Positions 48,640 through 61,400 of a stretch of DNA of 64,000 nucleotides are shown in pieces; the stretch's first letter is position 1, and each line of letters begins with the position of its first letter. Where the stretch lies: positions 499,001 to 563,000 of the forward strand of contig JAMWET010000129.1 in the NCBI GenBank assembly GCA_024036415.1. Reading direction: 5' to 3'. The translations under genes and the position numbers were made by a program. Under the pieces are notes generated by a model. The model was not told the DNA's origin and ran no database searches. It was given only the letters and a program-made list of their open reading frames with translations. The stretch comes from Prochilodus magdalenae. Its lineage: Eukaryota; Chordata; Actinopteri; Characiformes; Prochilodontidae.

Positions 48640-49165
48640 TATAAGGAGCACTTTGTAGTTCTTCAGACTTTAGTCCATCTGTTTCTCTCCATACTTTGTT
48701 ACCTGCCCCCACCCAGTTATCCTGTTCATCAATGGTCAAGAAAGAGCAGGTGTTATTTGGGTGGCTACTTATTCTCAGCACTGCAGTGACACAAACGTGG
48801 TGGTAATGTGTGTGTCAGGGTTGTACAGACAGATCAGACACAGCAGTGCTGCTGAAGTTTTTAAACATGGTCCACTCCATATCCTCTCTATTTGACACGC
48901 CAATAGTATTGGTCCACCTTGTGGATGGAAATTCAGACTGTTGTCACAGGACACTACCCGAAGGACACAGTTGGACACACAATTACCTTAGTGTCACTGT
49001 AGTGCTGAGGATGATCCGCCACCCAAATAATACCTGCTCTGTAGTGGTTCATTGAGGGTCCTGATCACTCAAGAAAGGGGAAAAAAGGGGCTAAAACCAT
49101 ATGAGAAACAGATGGACTACAACTACAGTCTGTAATTGTAGAGCTACAACTTATAACTATATGGT
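48640..49165. mobile_element. Long inverted-repeat (fold-back) element in the rasef 3' UTR
   Basis: Inner arms at 48729-48792 and 48991-49055 are near-complementary over about 64 bp (gagcaggtgttatttgggtg against its mirror). Outer arms at 48671-48687 and 49103-49119 pair perfectly over 17 bp. The spacer shows no ORF of note. This is a non-autonomous fold-back or MITE-type repeat. I recall a similar dispersed family from catfish and characin genomes, without proof. It sits between the rasef stop codon and its likely poly(A) signal. Confidence 0.75.
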
Positions 49166-49299
49166 AAATGAAGTTAATATGGACAATGAGTGTAGAAATG
49201 CATTTTGTAATAAACGTGTTTGGTGAGTGTGTACACATAGCATGAGTGAATTTAGTAAACATTTTTTCCTGTGCTTGGCTGTGTAACGAGCAGGCATGG

Positions 49300-49402
49300 T
49301 TAAACTCCACAGCAGTTACTCAGTGCCTTCTTTCCTCCATGTAGACTCAGCTTAACCTGAGATTCCGACTTGCGCCTCAATTTGGCACTTTTCTTAACTT
49401 CT
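49300..49402 (-). CDS. rasef: rasef exon 17: C-terminal tail and prenylation motif
   Basis: The acceptor is cctttctcacag. In the frame set by exon 16 it reads [20 protein letters not shown], continues [13 protein letters not shown], and stops with TAA at 49300-49302. The basic hypervariable tail and CCxx terminus are those expected for a Rab geranylgeranylated on two cysteines. Human RASEF also ends with an adjacent Cys pair. The exon is too short to be conspicuous by ORF length. Confidence 0.95.
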
Positions 49403-52400
49403 CTGTGAGAAAGGAGTCAAAACCTCAGAACTACAATTTTAATTTCTCACTTAACAATAAATCTGAAACTGAACTTTTTGGAATCAAACAGGAAAATTGT
49501 AGAGAAATTTGAAAGTCTGAATTGTTCTTAGTGGTGAAGGGAACCGGATGTCTGAAGAATTTATTGGCTCTAAAACTCATGCAGAAAGTCATTACATTAA
49601 TGTTCTACAAATATTCTATTGTAAATATTCTTTTACAATAGCTTGGAGGTCTTGGCCTTTTTAAAAGTACGTTCAAGGCAAAAAGGTACATGCAAGGTAC
49701 CTCCCTGCCCATCTAAAACATCCAACATCAATATTACATCTTTGTGCATGTGAAATATGTACATCCACATTTGTACTGTAACTACTTGTACATAATTAGT
49801 ATTACTGCTGCTGCTTTATCATTTGTTGGGATTTAGTTTTGATTAGTTAACTACAAATCATACATTTTCATACAGGTTGCTAAACAATAATGCTCACATT
49901 CATACACATTCTTACAAGCCATGAGTTTGATTGTACACATATGGCAAAGATTAAAATTAAAACAAAACTGTGAAACATGAGTATACGTATTTTATTAACG
50001 AGAGCCGGTGTGATCTCTGGTTCCGGTTACCACCACACAATTGTCAAATCCCAACCAAAAATAGATAAACTGCTGAAATCCTCTCTAAAGGCATATATTG
50101 GTCACAAATGACAGTATGGACTTGTTTGCATAATGCTGTCTATTATTGCCAGCAAATATAAGCATGTTCATGTAAAACACTGCTTAAAGCAGAAACAACT
50201 TTTACAACATTTTACTGTGCTAATATTTGCTGATAATAAATGAAAGTAAGAAGGATAAAGTTAATCTTATGCAAATGAGTTTGTACTCATTGGTTAGCTC
50301 TTGGACAAACTCATTTCCCTAACGCTAACTGGAGCCTACATACTTTCATTCAAATCATATCATATATCATATCAGCAAATATTAGCCTGTTCCTGTAAAA
50401 CACTGCTTTAAGCAGAAACAGCTTTTACAAGATCTTACCGTGCTAAATGTAGAACTGCCTCCACTACGTTGGTACCCTCTTTGGCACTTGTCTCACAGAA
50501 CAAAGCGTTGTAAGTCTGCAGTTAAAGAGATTTGTCATTTAAAGAAAGAAAGAAGAAAAAAAAAAAAACAAGGACAAAATAAATGAATTAATAAAAACTC
50601 TCACCATAGCGAGTTTCTCCCCCTGGGCAAAACTCACACAGCTCCCCACAGGCCTCTCTGCTCTCATGTCCACTTTGTTACCAATCACACACAGGGGAAT
50701 ACTCCCATTTGTGGACTCCTGAGAGGTGAAAGGGACCATGTTAGTGGACCAAAAAATTAAAGCGCATGCACAGAACATTTCCAGTTTAAAAGGTGAAAGA
50801 ATGCAGACAGAGCCAACACCTGAATCTGTTCCATCCACTCTCTGACATTTAAGAAGCTGCTCTCTGAAGTGACATCATAAAGTAGCAGCACACCATGGGC
50901 CTTGCGGAAGTAAGATCTGGCAATACTACGAAACCTGTTGAAATGTGAAGAGACAAATAAATAAATAAATAAAATAATAATAATAATAATAATAATATAA
51001 AAAAAAAATTAAAAAAAATAAATATATATATATATATAAATAAAAGACAGACATAAACCCACACTGTTTGACCCCTTTTCGCACAATGCAGATGGTCTTA
51101 TTTATTAAACGTGTTTTATAAAAGGTAGCTTAATAGGCTAAATGTGGTCTATGAAAATACAGGAGTGCTAGTTCAAGTTTATTTGTCATTTGCACAACAT
51201 GTCAGGACATTTATGCTTTAAAATGCTTGTGATGAGGCTCAGGTTGGAAATCTACAGCAGGACAACACTATATGCATACTAAACAAATTAAAATAAAGAC
51301 AAAAACACTAACAAATCAGCAACACTTTAAACAGCCATTCATTCATTTACTTATATAGACAGATAGATGCATGCATACCTCTCCTGCCCAGCAGTATCCC
51401 AAATCTGAAGGCTTGTCTTTTCTCCATCTACAAGCATCTTTTTCACTTGAAAATCCACCCCTAGATCAGCAAACATTCCCCTTTGTTATTTTTTTGGCAT
51501 ACTCTTATTGCTAAATGCAATATAAATGTATATTGTAGTATATACTTAGTAGCATACTTCAAGAGCTTACCAAGAGTGGTCTGCATGTCTCCTCTGAATT
51601 CATTCAGACTTAGACGCAGTAAGAAGCTGGATTTGCCTGACCCTGCATCCCCTGCTAACACCAAGCGGAACATTGGAACTGACTCGTCAGAATCAAACAA
51701 GTCTGTTTCGGTTTGCTGCAAATCAGAAAAATTCGATTTAACAGCAGAGAAGGCTTCACTTTTAATGGTTTTAAACAAAAAAAACAAACATGCACAACTG
51801 CTTTTATGTACTTTTCAAGCTTTAAACCTGCAGCAGCTCCGTTTTTACAACCTCATACCCTTATTGCACAAAATAGGCCCTCCTCTGAGCTTCCAAACAA
51901 TCACAGCAGCCATAGAAGGACAGATAAACACATCCCAACAGGTACAAACTCACAACCTGCCCAACTCAGAAGTAAAGGGCACAGCAGCAGGGCACAGCTT
52001 AGGAGACCTTCATGTCCTACAGTAGCTCATATTTATTGGCAGCTCTGTGTACAACTATGTCTGATATTTGGATGGCTTATCTTGAATAAGCAAAAACAAT
52101 ATGAAAAAGGCAAACAAACCAGTGAATGCCCTTATTGACAATATTATCAGCACTTAATTAATAACTAGGATGTTCTGATGACCTAAATGAAGTTACCAGG
52201 GAGCACGTTGTGAAGTCGAGTCCATACTGAACACTAAAAATACAGTTCTACATGGTGCTAATGATATGAGCTCACTAGGTTGAACCATTTTGCCAGTACA
52301 CTGGTATTGGCTCACAAATTTGTGTTTTGAGAAGTTAGAGAACTTAAAGCGGACAGAGGGGAGGGTGGAGGGGTAGATGTAAAGATTCAGCAGGATGCAT

Positions 52401-55400
52401 TACATAATGGAAAATCACACTTCCCCACTAGCAGTTCTCTGATTAACAGACTACTGCAACGTAAAGGATTGCTATATAATAAGTACAGCATGTTTATGAC
52501 ATAAATAATACAGTACAGTGTATACCATTTATATGGTGATAAATCTAAACTACACTGCTATTAGTCCTGTAGGATAATAATACACTGTAAACATCGTTTT
52601 GTGTGTACTTTAAAAGGTTCTTTTATAATAAATCTTGCTAATATTATTATGTATACATCTAGATGAAAAGTTCAATCCTAAAAATGTTTTAACAACATTT
52701 TAAGATTATGACTAATCAATAATGCATTACTGTGATACCAAAAATGAAGATTATTATTATTATTATTATTTTTTTAATATATCAACCCATGACAAGAATG
52801 TAATACTAAAGCAGATGTATTGGCTGTAACATAAGTCTACATCTTTAAGATCATGTCTCTTGTAATATATGTCACCTTTACAGGAAAAGCAGAGAGTCGT
52901 CGCCGCAGAGAGGATGCCAACGAACCGACTCTGCTGGGAGCTACCGACATGTTCTCAGACTTCAAATCTGACATCTGAAACAAGACAAGGGCACTTAATC
53001 ATGTAAAATTCAACACATTTAACAATGTATGTATTGCCATAAAGCAGAGTTTACCTCCATTTCAGAGTGAACACAGGAGTAGCTGTGATGCTCTACAGTC
53101 TCCACAGAGTCCTGACTCTCATCGCTATCATAATTGCTGCCTGACATCTGTTCTGTGTCCGTCTGTAAGGAAACGCCACTGTCCAGATACTTATCCGCCC
53201 AGCGGGCTACGAGTGACAACTTCTCTTTAGTAGGATCTACAGCCATGTCATCTTCCTCATTAGCAAAGCTTAAAGAAGGAAATGCCATATCAGTTTAGGT
53301 AATCATGGTAAATCTGGTTCTGAAGCATAAGTGCATAAGTGCGAGTACCTGCTCTGATTTATTGTGCTTTGCCGAAGTGGTTTCAGTTTTCTGGGAGGTT
53401 TTTCATTTCTGGAGGAAAGCTGTAGAAATGAGAATAAGCAGAGTATTATTTTTATGTATGTGGTTATTATATATATATAAATAAAAATTCCGTTGCAGCA
53501 ACTACTGAAATGGTACTCAGTAGTTTGTATGGCCCCCACACGCTTGTATGCAACATGGGGGTATGATCCTAATGTGTCCTGGGGAATCTTCCCCAGATCT
53601 GGACCAGGGCATCACTGAGCTCCTGGACAGTCTGAAGTGCAACCTGGTGGCGTCGGATGGACCGAAACATAATGTCCCAGAGGTGTTCTATTGGATTTAG
53701 GTCAGGCGAGCCGGTGGGCCAGTCAATGGTATCAATACCTTCATTCTCCAAGATCTGCCTGCATACTCTCGCCACATGAGGCCAGCGATTGTTGTACACC
53801 AGAAGGGAACCCAGGACCCACTGCACCAGCGTAGGGTCTGACAACGAGTCCAAGGATTTCATCCTGATACCTAATAGCAGCCAGGGTGCCGTTGTTTAGC
53901 CTGTAGAGGTCTGTGCGTCCTTCCAGGAATATGCCTCCCCAGACCATCACTGACCCACCACCAAACCAGTCATGCTAAATGATGTTGCAGGCGGCATAAC
54001 ATTCTCCACAGTTTCTCCAGAGCCTGTCACGTCTGTCACATGTGCTAAGTAAAACCTGCTCTCATCTGTGAAAAGCACAAGGCGCCTGTGGCGGATCTGC
54101 CAGATCTGGTGTTCTGTGGCAAATGCCAATGGTGCTGGCCAGTGAACACAGGGCCCACTACAGGACGTCGGGCCCCCCTCATGAGACCTGTTTCTGATTG
54201 TTTGGTCAGACACATTTACAGCAGTAGGGCAGTAGATACCGGTCCTGCTGAGGGGTTAAGGACATTCTACAGCCTTGTCCAGCTCTCCTAGAGTAACTGC
54301 CTGTCTCCTGGAATCTCCACCGTACATATTGATGTGCCATCCTTCAGTAGTTGGACTACCTGTGCAACCTCTGTAGGGTCCAGGTACCACACCATGGTAC
54401 TAGTAGTGACGCTGACCCAAGTCAACTGCAGAACTAGTGAAAAATCAGTGGGAAAAGATGAGGGGGGACAAAATGTCAGTGACCTCCTCCTTTTAAACCA
54501 TTCCTGTTTTGGGGGGGGGGGGGGGGGGTGGGGGGTCTCATTGTTGCTCCTCTACTGCACCTGTTGTTAATTTCATTAACACCAAAGCAGGTGAAACTGA
54601 TTAACGGCCCTCCCTACTACTTAACTGACCAGATCAATATCCCTGAAGTTGAACTGAGTTGATGCTATACTCTGATTAAAAAGTGTTCCCTTTATTTTTT
54701 TGAGCAGTGTATATATAGACACTTACCCGCCTTTTGGAAGAAGCACTGTCTTTGTCCTTCGCCAGAGCAGAGCGTAATCCATCATTGCTGTCATATAACT
54801 TTTTATTCATTTCCCTAAAGTGAAAGGAAGAGAAGGGAATCAAGTACAATGCAATAACAAATAAAATTTGTTTATATATCTGCATATTTATGCATTTATT
54901 ATTTCTCTACCTTAGAGCAGAGCACCTGCCCTTTATATTGTGCAATCTACTTTTGCCCTCTCCTGTAAATGTTAACAACTTGACTTGAACCAGTTAACAA
55001 CAGATTACTTACTGAAGGAGTTCAATATGACCTGAATAAGACTGGTATTCAACTACCATCTTTTTAAGGTCAGTACTTTCTCTGCAGGGAAGAAAACAGA
55101 ATAGCTTGTGTCAGAAAGTAAGGTGTAAACTGCAAAACAGACAAATAATCAAATAAATCTACAGCCATAAATAGTAACTTAAGAGCATTCAGACAGTGCA
55201 GAGGATTTTCTTATGCAGTAAAGTTATAAAGATAGAGAGGCCGGCAAAATAAATAAATAAGCAATTCTATAGTTTTTCACCCTTTTATGGAACCAAGATG
55301 TCCAATATTAAATGGCTGTTGGTAAAAATAATTACACCTGTAAGGAGTCATGGGTTTATCTCGAGGTCCCAAACAGATAAGAAGAGATAAGGGAGTTATA

Positions 55401-58400
55401 GGGCAGAGATGACCAATAAATAGCATTTTAGGACTCTTAAACTTGTTCCAAAAAAAGGAAACTAAAATGACTTAAAACCCCATGTTTTCAGTGACAGGTG
55501 ACCCTCTTTAGAGTTTAAGCAAATGTTTCCTGTAAGCTATCAGTTGTTTCTATTTGTAAATAACCAAAACAGTGAGTCTAATCCATAGCGCCCAGGTTCG
55601 CGCATACATGGATGCAAAATTGAGATGGGTTTTTATGGATGCAAAATTGAGATGAGTCAAAAGGGGCATAACACAGACAAAAACAACTTCAGAATGACAG
55701 AGAAACAGACAAACAACAATAAACCATGTTGACTTACAAGGTAGAGTTATATTACAGGAATTTATTATGGTATGCTATAACCATTCAAGGCTTAATTGGC
55801 TTAAGATTGACAAAGGCCGACCAAACCTTTTACCATGCATACTAGTATACATAAGGACTGGGGTTTGAAGACTTTTGGCATGTGGAAAACTGCAAAACCC
55901 AAGGGGATGGCAGACATATGTTTACAGCCTCCCTCGCAATATTTCCTAAATAACATTGGCCAAGACTGTTGTATCTCTCTCACCTTTCATGCTGAAGTTT
56001 CTCATCAGCATATGCATTTTTCAGCTTGTCCAACTCCACCTGTAAAACTGAGATATTCATCTGAGCCTTCAGGAGAGAACTTCTTAGCTCTTCATTCTCC
56101 TAAAGAAAACAGAAATATTTAGGCACATTTCTTCCCAATAATTTTAGAACACAGATAAAAAAACAGGTAATCACTCATGAAATTTCCAGATGGCTATTAC
56201 TTCTGCGTTTTATGCTATGCAACTTACTCAAGTCCATTCTTACATATATAATTATGTGATACGGTTTTAGAAAATAAATAATGAGTTTGTTAAAGATTAT
56301 TTAACAAAATGAGGGTTAGGCATGCAGTTTGCATGATGATCACTGACAAAAAGTACTAGTCATATTATTGCCAACATCTCCTAAATACCAAACATCTCCT
56401 AAATCTGATTTGAAGTCCAGACTTTGATAATGGTACCGCTTACAAAGCTATGAGAAAGCATTACAATCAAGCAGCAGTGGAAATGCCATGCTAAATTCAG
56501 CCAAGGGGATCTACAAATCAGTCCGTTCAGAATGACTTGGGTCAATCTACTGCACTACTGGGACATGTAAAAATGAACAGCAATTTGATAGATCATCACT
56601 TTATCATACCTGGGTCATCTCTCGCAGTTGTTTTCTTAATCTGACAACATCTTCTTTAGGGCTGTTCAGCTCTGCTTCCTCTTGATACTAAATGACAAAT
56701 GTGTAATTATTTCAGTTCATCAGCTACACAGTAAATTATGAATACTTGAAGACTAATTAACATACTTAGTACAGTAGATGCCTGTGCAGTTCAAGTATAA
56801 AACAATGGCATACAACATGAGCATCAGTCTTTCTTCATATTCCAAAGCTGCTATACAAAAGTTCTCCTACCTCTGTAAGCCTTTCCACTGCTGCCTGTAG
56901 GTCTGCCAGTTCATTTTCGTGCTTGATCTGAAGCATGGCAATGGCCCCCTCAGTTTTCTTTTGCTCCTGTACAAGTGAAATCCGAGAAGACCAGCTTTCT
57001 CATATATGCAAAGTCTTATAAAGAGTCCTTTACAACACTTCATAGAGGAGCCTTTGTAAGCAAAGAGCCCAACTAGTTAGTGCTACAGGAATGCAGGTGA
57101 ACAAGAGAAAGAAAGAAGAATGCAGGCTGCAAGACCTTAATTGGGTGTCTAAATACCCACATTTAAACACATTCTTCTACTTTTGAAACACATTTTATAC
57201 ATTCAAAATACCCAATTACACTGAAACAGAATGCACTGGTATTTACACTGGCATGCATATGTGCCACAGTATGGTCTAAACATTTAGTCATTTTCTAATT
57301 ACCATATCGTTGCTGTCCAAAGAAAAACAAGCATCTCCAAAACAGTGACTTTACAAAAACCTGAGGGCTTTTACAAAAAATGAGGGCAAAAACCTCATTT
57401 TATTTGAATGGAACTCAATGGAACCAGACTTTTTTTTCTCAAGCAGTTTTGGGCTATTTCTGTCACTCCACTCATCATGAAATTTTCACACCGTGTAAAC
57501 AGTAGCTGTTATGTTCAAATGATGCTTAAAAGTAAAAATAAAAATCGGCAAAAATGGAGTTACATGTTTTTCTTTGGACAGTGAAGAAACTTTGAGAAAC
57601 TTCAGTCTGTTGTAGCAACAGAATGTTTCAGATATGGCATTACTGGTCAATTAATGATGCAGCATTTTGCTCTCACCTCCTCACGGACCCTCTGCTCTGC
57701 ATGGGTCAGCTGCTGCTGCAAATCCTCCTCAAACTCGGCTATCTGAGTGCTCGCCATCTCCTCTGTCCTGCAGTGTCGACAAGAACAGATCACACGGCCC
57801 ATTAGAAACCTCATTTCAAGAGACTGCCCAGTTCTTTGTTAATGAGATGAAAGGGTTACAACATACAGGGTAATGAGTTGCCTGTATTCAAGCTGTTTCC
57901 ATGTACGTCTGTACTATTGTTGTATCCCCTTAGGCTCTAAATAGTGTGTGGAATTTCCCTCTTTCAGGTTAAACATTCATCTCAAGTTCAGAATCACCAG
58001 ATGAGGGCGGGCAGGGGGTGGTAACCAGGAGACTTCAGTGCCAAGAATCTAGTCTTAATGTCTTAAAATGTAATTACAATGACATTTCATATTTGCTTTA
58101 TTATACAAAATCACCTATGAACCTAAATCCAGTGTTCTGAGCTTATAAATGCAATGTTGAGCAATGGTAAAATAAACTACATTGCCATACAACATCATGC
58201 ATGCAACTCCATTTAATTTATTAATCTTTTTAGCAAAACCTTCACCAGACTGCTATGATGCAAGGTCACAGACAGCAGAAAACATTTGTGACCATTTTCC
58301 ATAAAACTTTGTGAGGTTGCTTTCAGAGGTAGTAAACAGAAAATCTTAATCCTCCTTAAGGCAAAAGTGGTTATGCCAGATTTGGTCGTTTGTTATCAAC

Positions 58401-61400
58401 AGCCACCTTGTATCAGTTACAAATACTGTTCTGATTATACACTCATCATCAAAAGAATAGTCCAGGATTGTGTACATTCAGTAAGCAGTGATGCGAGTTA
58501 TCCTGTTAGTTCCAGCACCATAGGTAGATGGTGAAGGGGAAAAAAAACAAAAACAAAAAAAAAACAAAACTACAAACACAGAGCATTACGACACTGCCCT
58601 TAACACCACTACATCAACATGACTAAAGACTGCAATGTTGTTGTGCCAGACCCTCATGGAGTGACTCTGAATGGCAGCAGGTCATCTTCAGCGATTAGTC
58701 CTACTTTTGTCTTGTTGGAGATGACCAACAAATCTGTGTGTGAAGGCACCGTGATCAGTGCCAAGATAAACGGTTTGGTGTCACTCAACTTCCACCGCTA
58801 CAGCAAAATCTGCAGGAACTGTGAGAATATTTAAGCTGCATGGGGTGGATTATCACAGGACATCTTTAGAAACCTCTACAAGCCCATGCCGACAAGTCCA
58901 GCAGTCAGAAACCATACTGACACTACTACTGTGCGTGTAGCACTATAAATATTGTCCATATCAGCCTAAATTTATCATTTACTGTTTCTGGTAACCTTTA
59001 TCTTCCTTCCCAATGTCACTGCAATCCGACACTTCCTTCTGGGTGCAACTATTCTTTTAATGATGTGTACACAGACACACTACCCCAAGTCAAACTGCTG
59101 TCACAGGATGAAGGACATAACTAAAAATCAGCTAAATATCTGTTAATACGTTTTTCTTCTTAATCTAAAATCAGTACGAACAGCTAAAAAGCCTTCAGCT
59201 GCATCACCAGACTTATCTGGCAAAACAGAACAACTAAATATGTACAACAATAACGCCACCCATACTTACACAGTAGCATTATTATAAAACATTAGTGACC
59301 ATAATCTCATTGCTAGGAAAGTAGATCCCACTGTAATTTATGTTTTTAAATCTGCATTAAAAGGGATATATTTAGACTAAGGTAAGTGAAAAGGAAAGAC
59401 TGGTTTAGCAACTTGACACCAGCTTCATACTTCCTTCTTCCTTATGTCCTCTATCTATTACAACGTGAGTACTGGAGTGTGAAAAACAGAGTACTTAGGA
59501 AAAAAAAAGTTCTCCCCTCTTTCATGTGTGTTTCCAGCCACTGCTATAGGTGTAAAATGTTTCCCTTGTTTAAACATGATATACCAGATTTTTAAATAAT
59601 TTTAACATTAGCACAATCACAGCGCACCTGGATGACTAATGAAAGCATGCAAGTAAAACTGCTAACCACTATATCTTCACTGTGTATGTATAAATAAAGG
59701 CTGCAGTACATACAGCAAAACATCAACAAGAAATAGGTCATCTTCAAGTCATATGTATTTTCTAGTCTGTCAGTTTCTTATCTTTAAAAAGAATAAGGAC
59801 AAATCTAAATCTGAGCATGAATTTTAAAAACATACTGTATGACTAGATCTCTATGGTCAGCACACTACAGGCTGTTAACTGGATTCCCTCATCTCCATCT
59901 ACTGGACAATGGACTGAAATACACAGTTAACTAAGTCAGTATGGATATACAGTAAATCACTTCAAAAGTAACCAGGAAAACACACATCTCTTGTTTTCTA
60001 CAGTCTCTATTATTAGAAATTTAATTATTAGCCAAATAAAAGCAGCAGGTCAGAGGAGCAGACTAATTTATAGAGGCTGAACAGGTGTAACCTATTTCAT
60101 AAAAACTGAACGCATTGCTATATTGTGAATTTACAATTACTCAATGAAACCTTTAACAAAAAAAACTATATCCCACTGGCTCAGTTAAAATCTCACAGCC
60201 ATGTTCCATGATCTAATGTAAAGCATTCCAGAAGTATAGAAGCTGTTACTGTACCAGTTGATCCAAACAACCTATTAAATTGTTTGATCTAAAACATTTT
60301 CTGTAGTAGTGTAACATGCTTACATTTAGAGCAGGTTACACAATGAAACATGCTGGTGCTTCAATGTTATGAGGAGCCACCTTGAGGGACATTATCCCCT
60401 CATCACAACAGCTATAGCCTCTTCAACAAACAACAAAAAACTGAACTTAAGAGAAATTCAAGTTCTGAATGTCATCTAATTATGACACAAGGACTTTCTC
60501 CTGGAATGGTTCAAAGTCCCCTTTACACACTTCAGGACTTGTGTGACAGCATTCCACTAAGTATTTATGTATTTAGTAAGTGTAAGTGTCTTTGTCCATG
60601 CCATTTTTACACTACAATAAAACCTGATCAATGTTAACTAGGGTGAGAATGATGTGTCACGTTCAAAGGTATGTAGATTGATATTGCATTTCCTCTCAGA
60701 TTAAATTCATTAATAGGGTATTTGTGCCCACTCTGATATAGCAACAACTTCTACAATTCTGGAAAGGCTTTACATTGGATCTTGGAACATGTTTGTGAGA
60801 TTTTGAATGAATTCAGTCACATGACCATTAGTGAGTTCAGGTACTGACGTTGGACTACAAGTTCTGGACTGAAAACACCACTCCAAAAAACCTCTTATGT
60901 CAGAAACATTAGGTGATGCCTCAACACACTAATCAGGAATGCAATTTCACTGCTCCACAGGCCAATGCCAAAAAGGGCTTTATAGCCCCCTCGCCAACAT
61001 TTGGCACTGGGCGTGCTGAACTGCTTTTCTAATGAAGATATACAGGCACAGCATTAGTACCAGCAATTAAAGCAGTGCAATTAATTGACAAAAAGGGGTG
61101 TGTGGACACTGTTGGACACATAGTGTAGTTACCCTAAATCTATCCAAACTCTTTTGATAGGAACTTTAAGTCCTTTAAAACAGATTACACATCTCACTGT
61201 GCAAACTTAATGTTCCCAGACCCAATTCAATCAATCAACAAAAAAATAAATAAACAAACAAATCAATAAAAACAATATAAAAATGTCTTACCGTCTCAAA
61301 CTGGTCTCCAGCTGATCACTCTCCATCCGATGCTCTCTGATCTCCAAAACGAGAGCTTTAATCAGTTCCTCATACTGCTGCAGTAGCAGCATGTCTGATG

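Noticed and set aside
51483..52025. A 180-codon plus-strand open frame, the longest in the window
   Set aside because: It lies antisense across rasef exon 12 and its introns. The minus strand there encodes a perfect Rab P-loop. The plus-strand frame matches nothing and runs through both splice sites.
53569..54213. Several minus-strand ORFs with transposase motifs as genes
   Set aside because: Pieces of one dead Tc1 copy in different frames, annotated as a mobile element.
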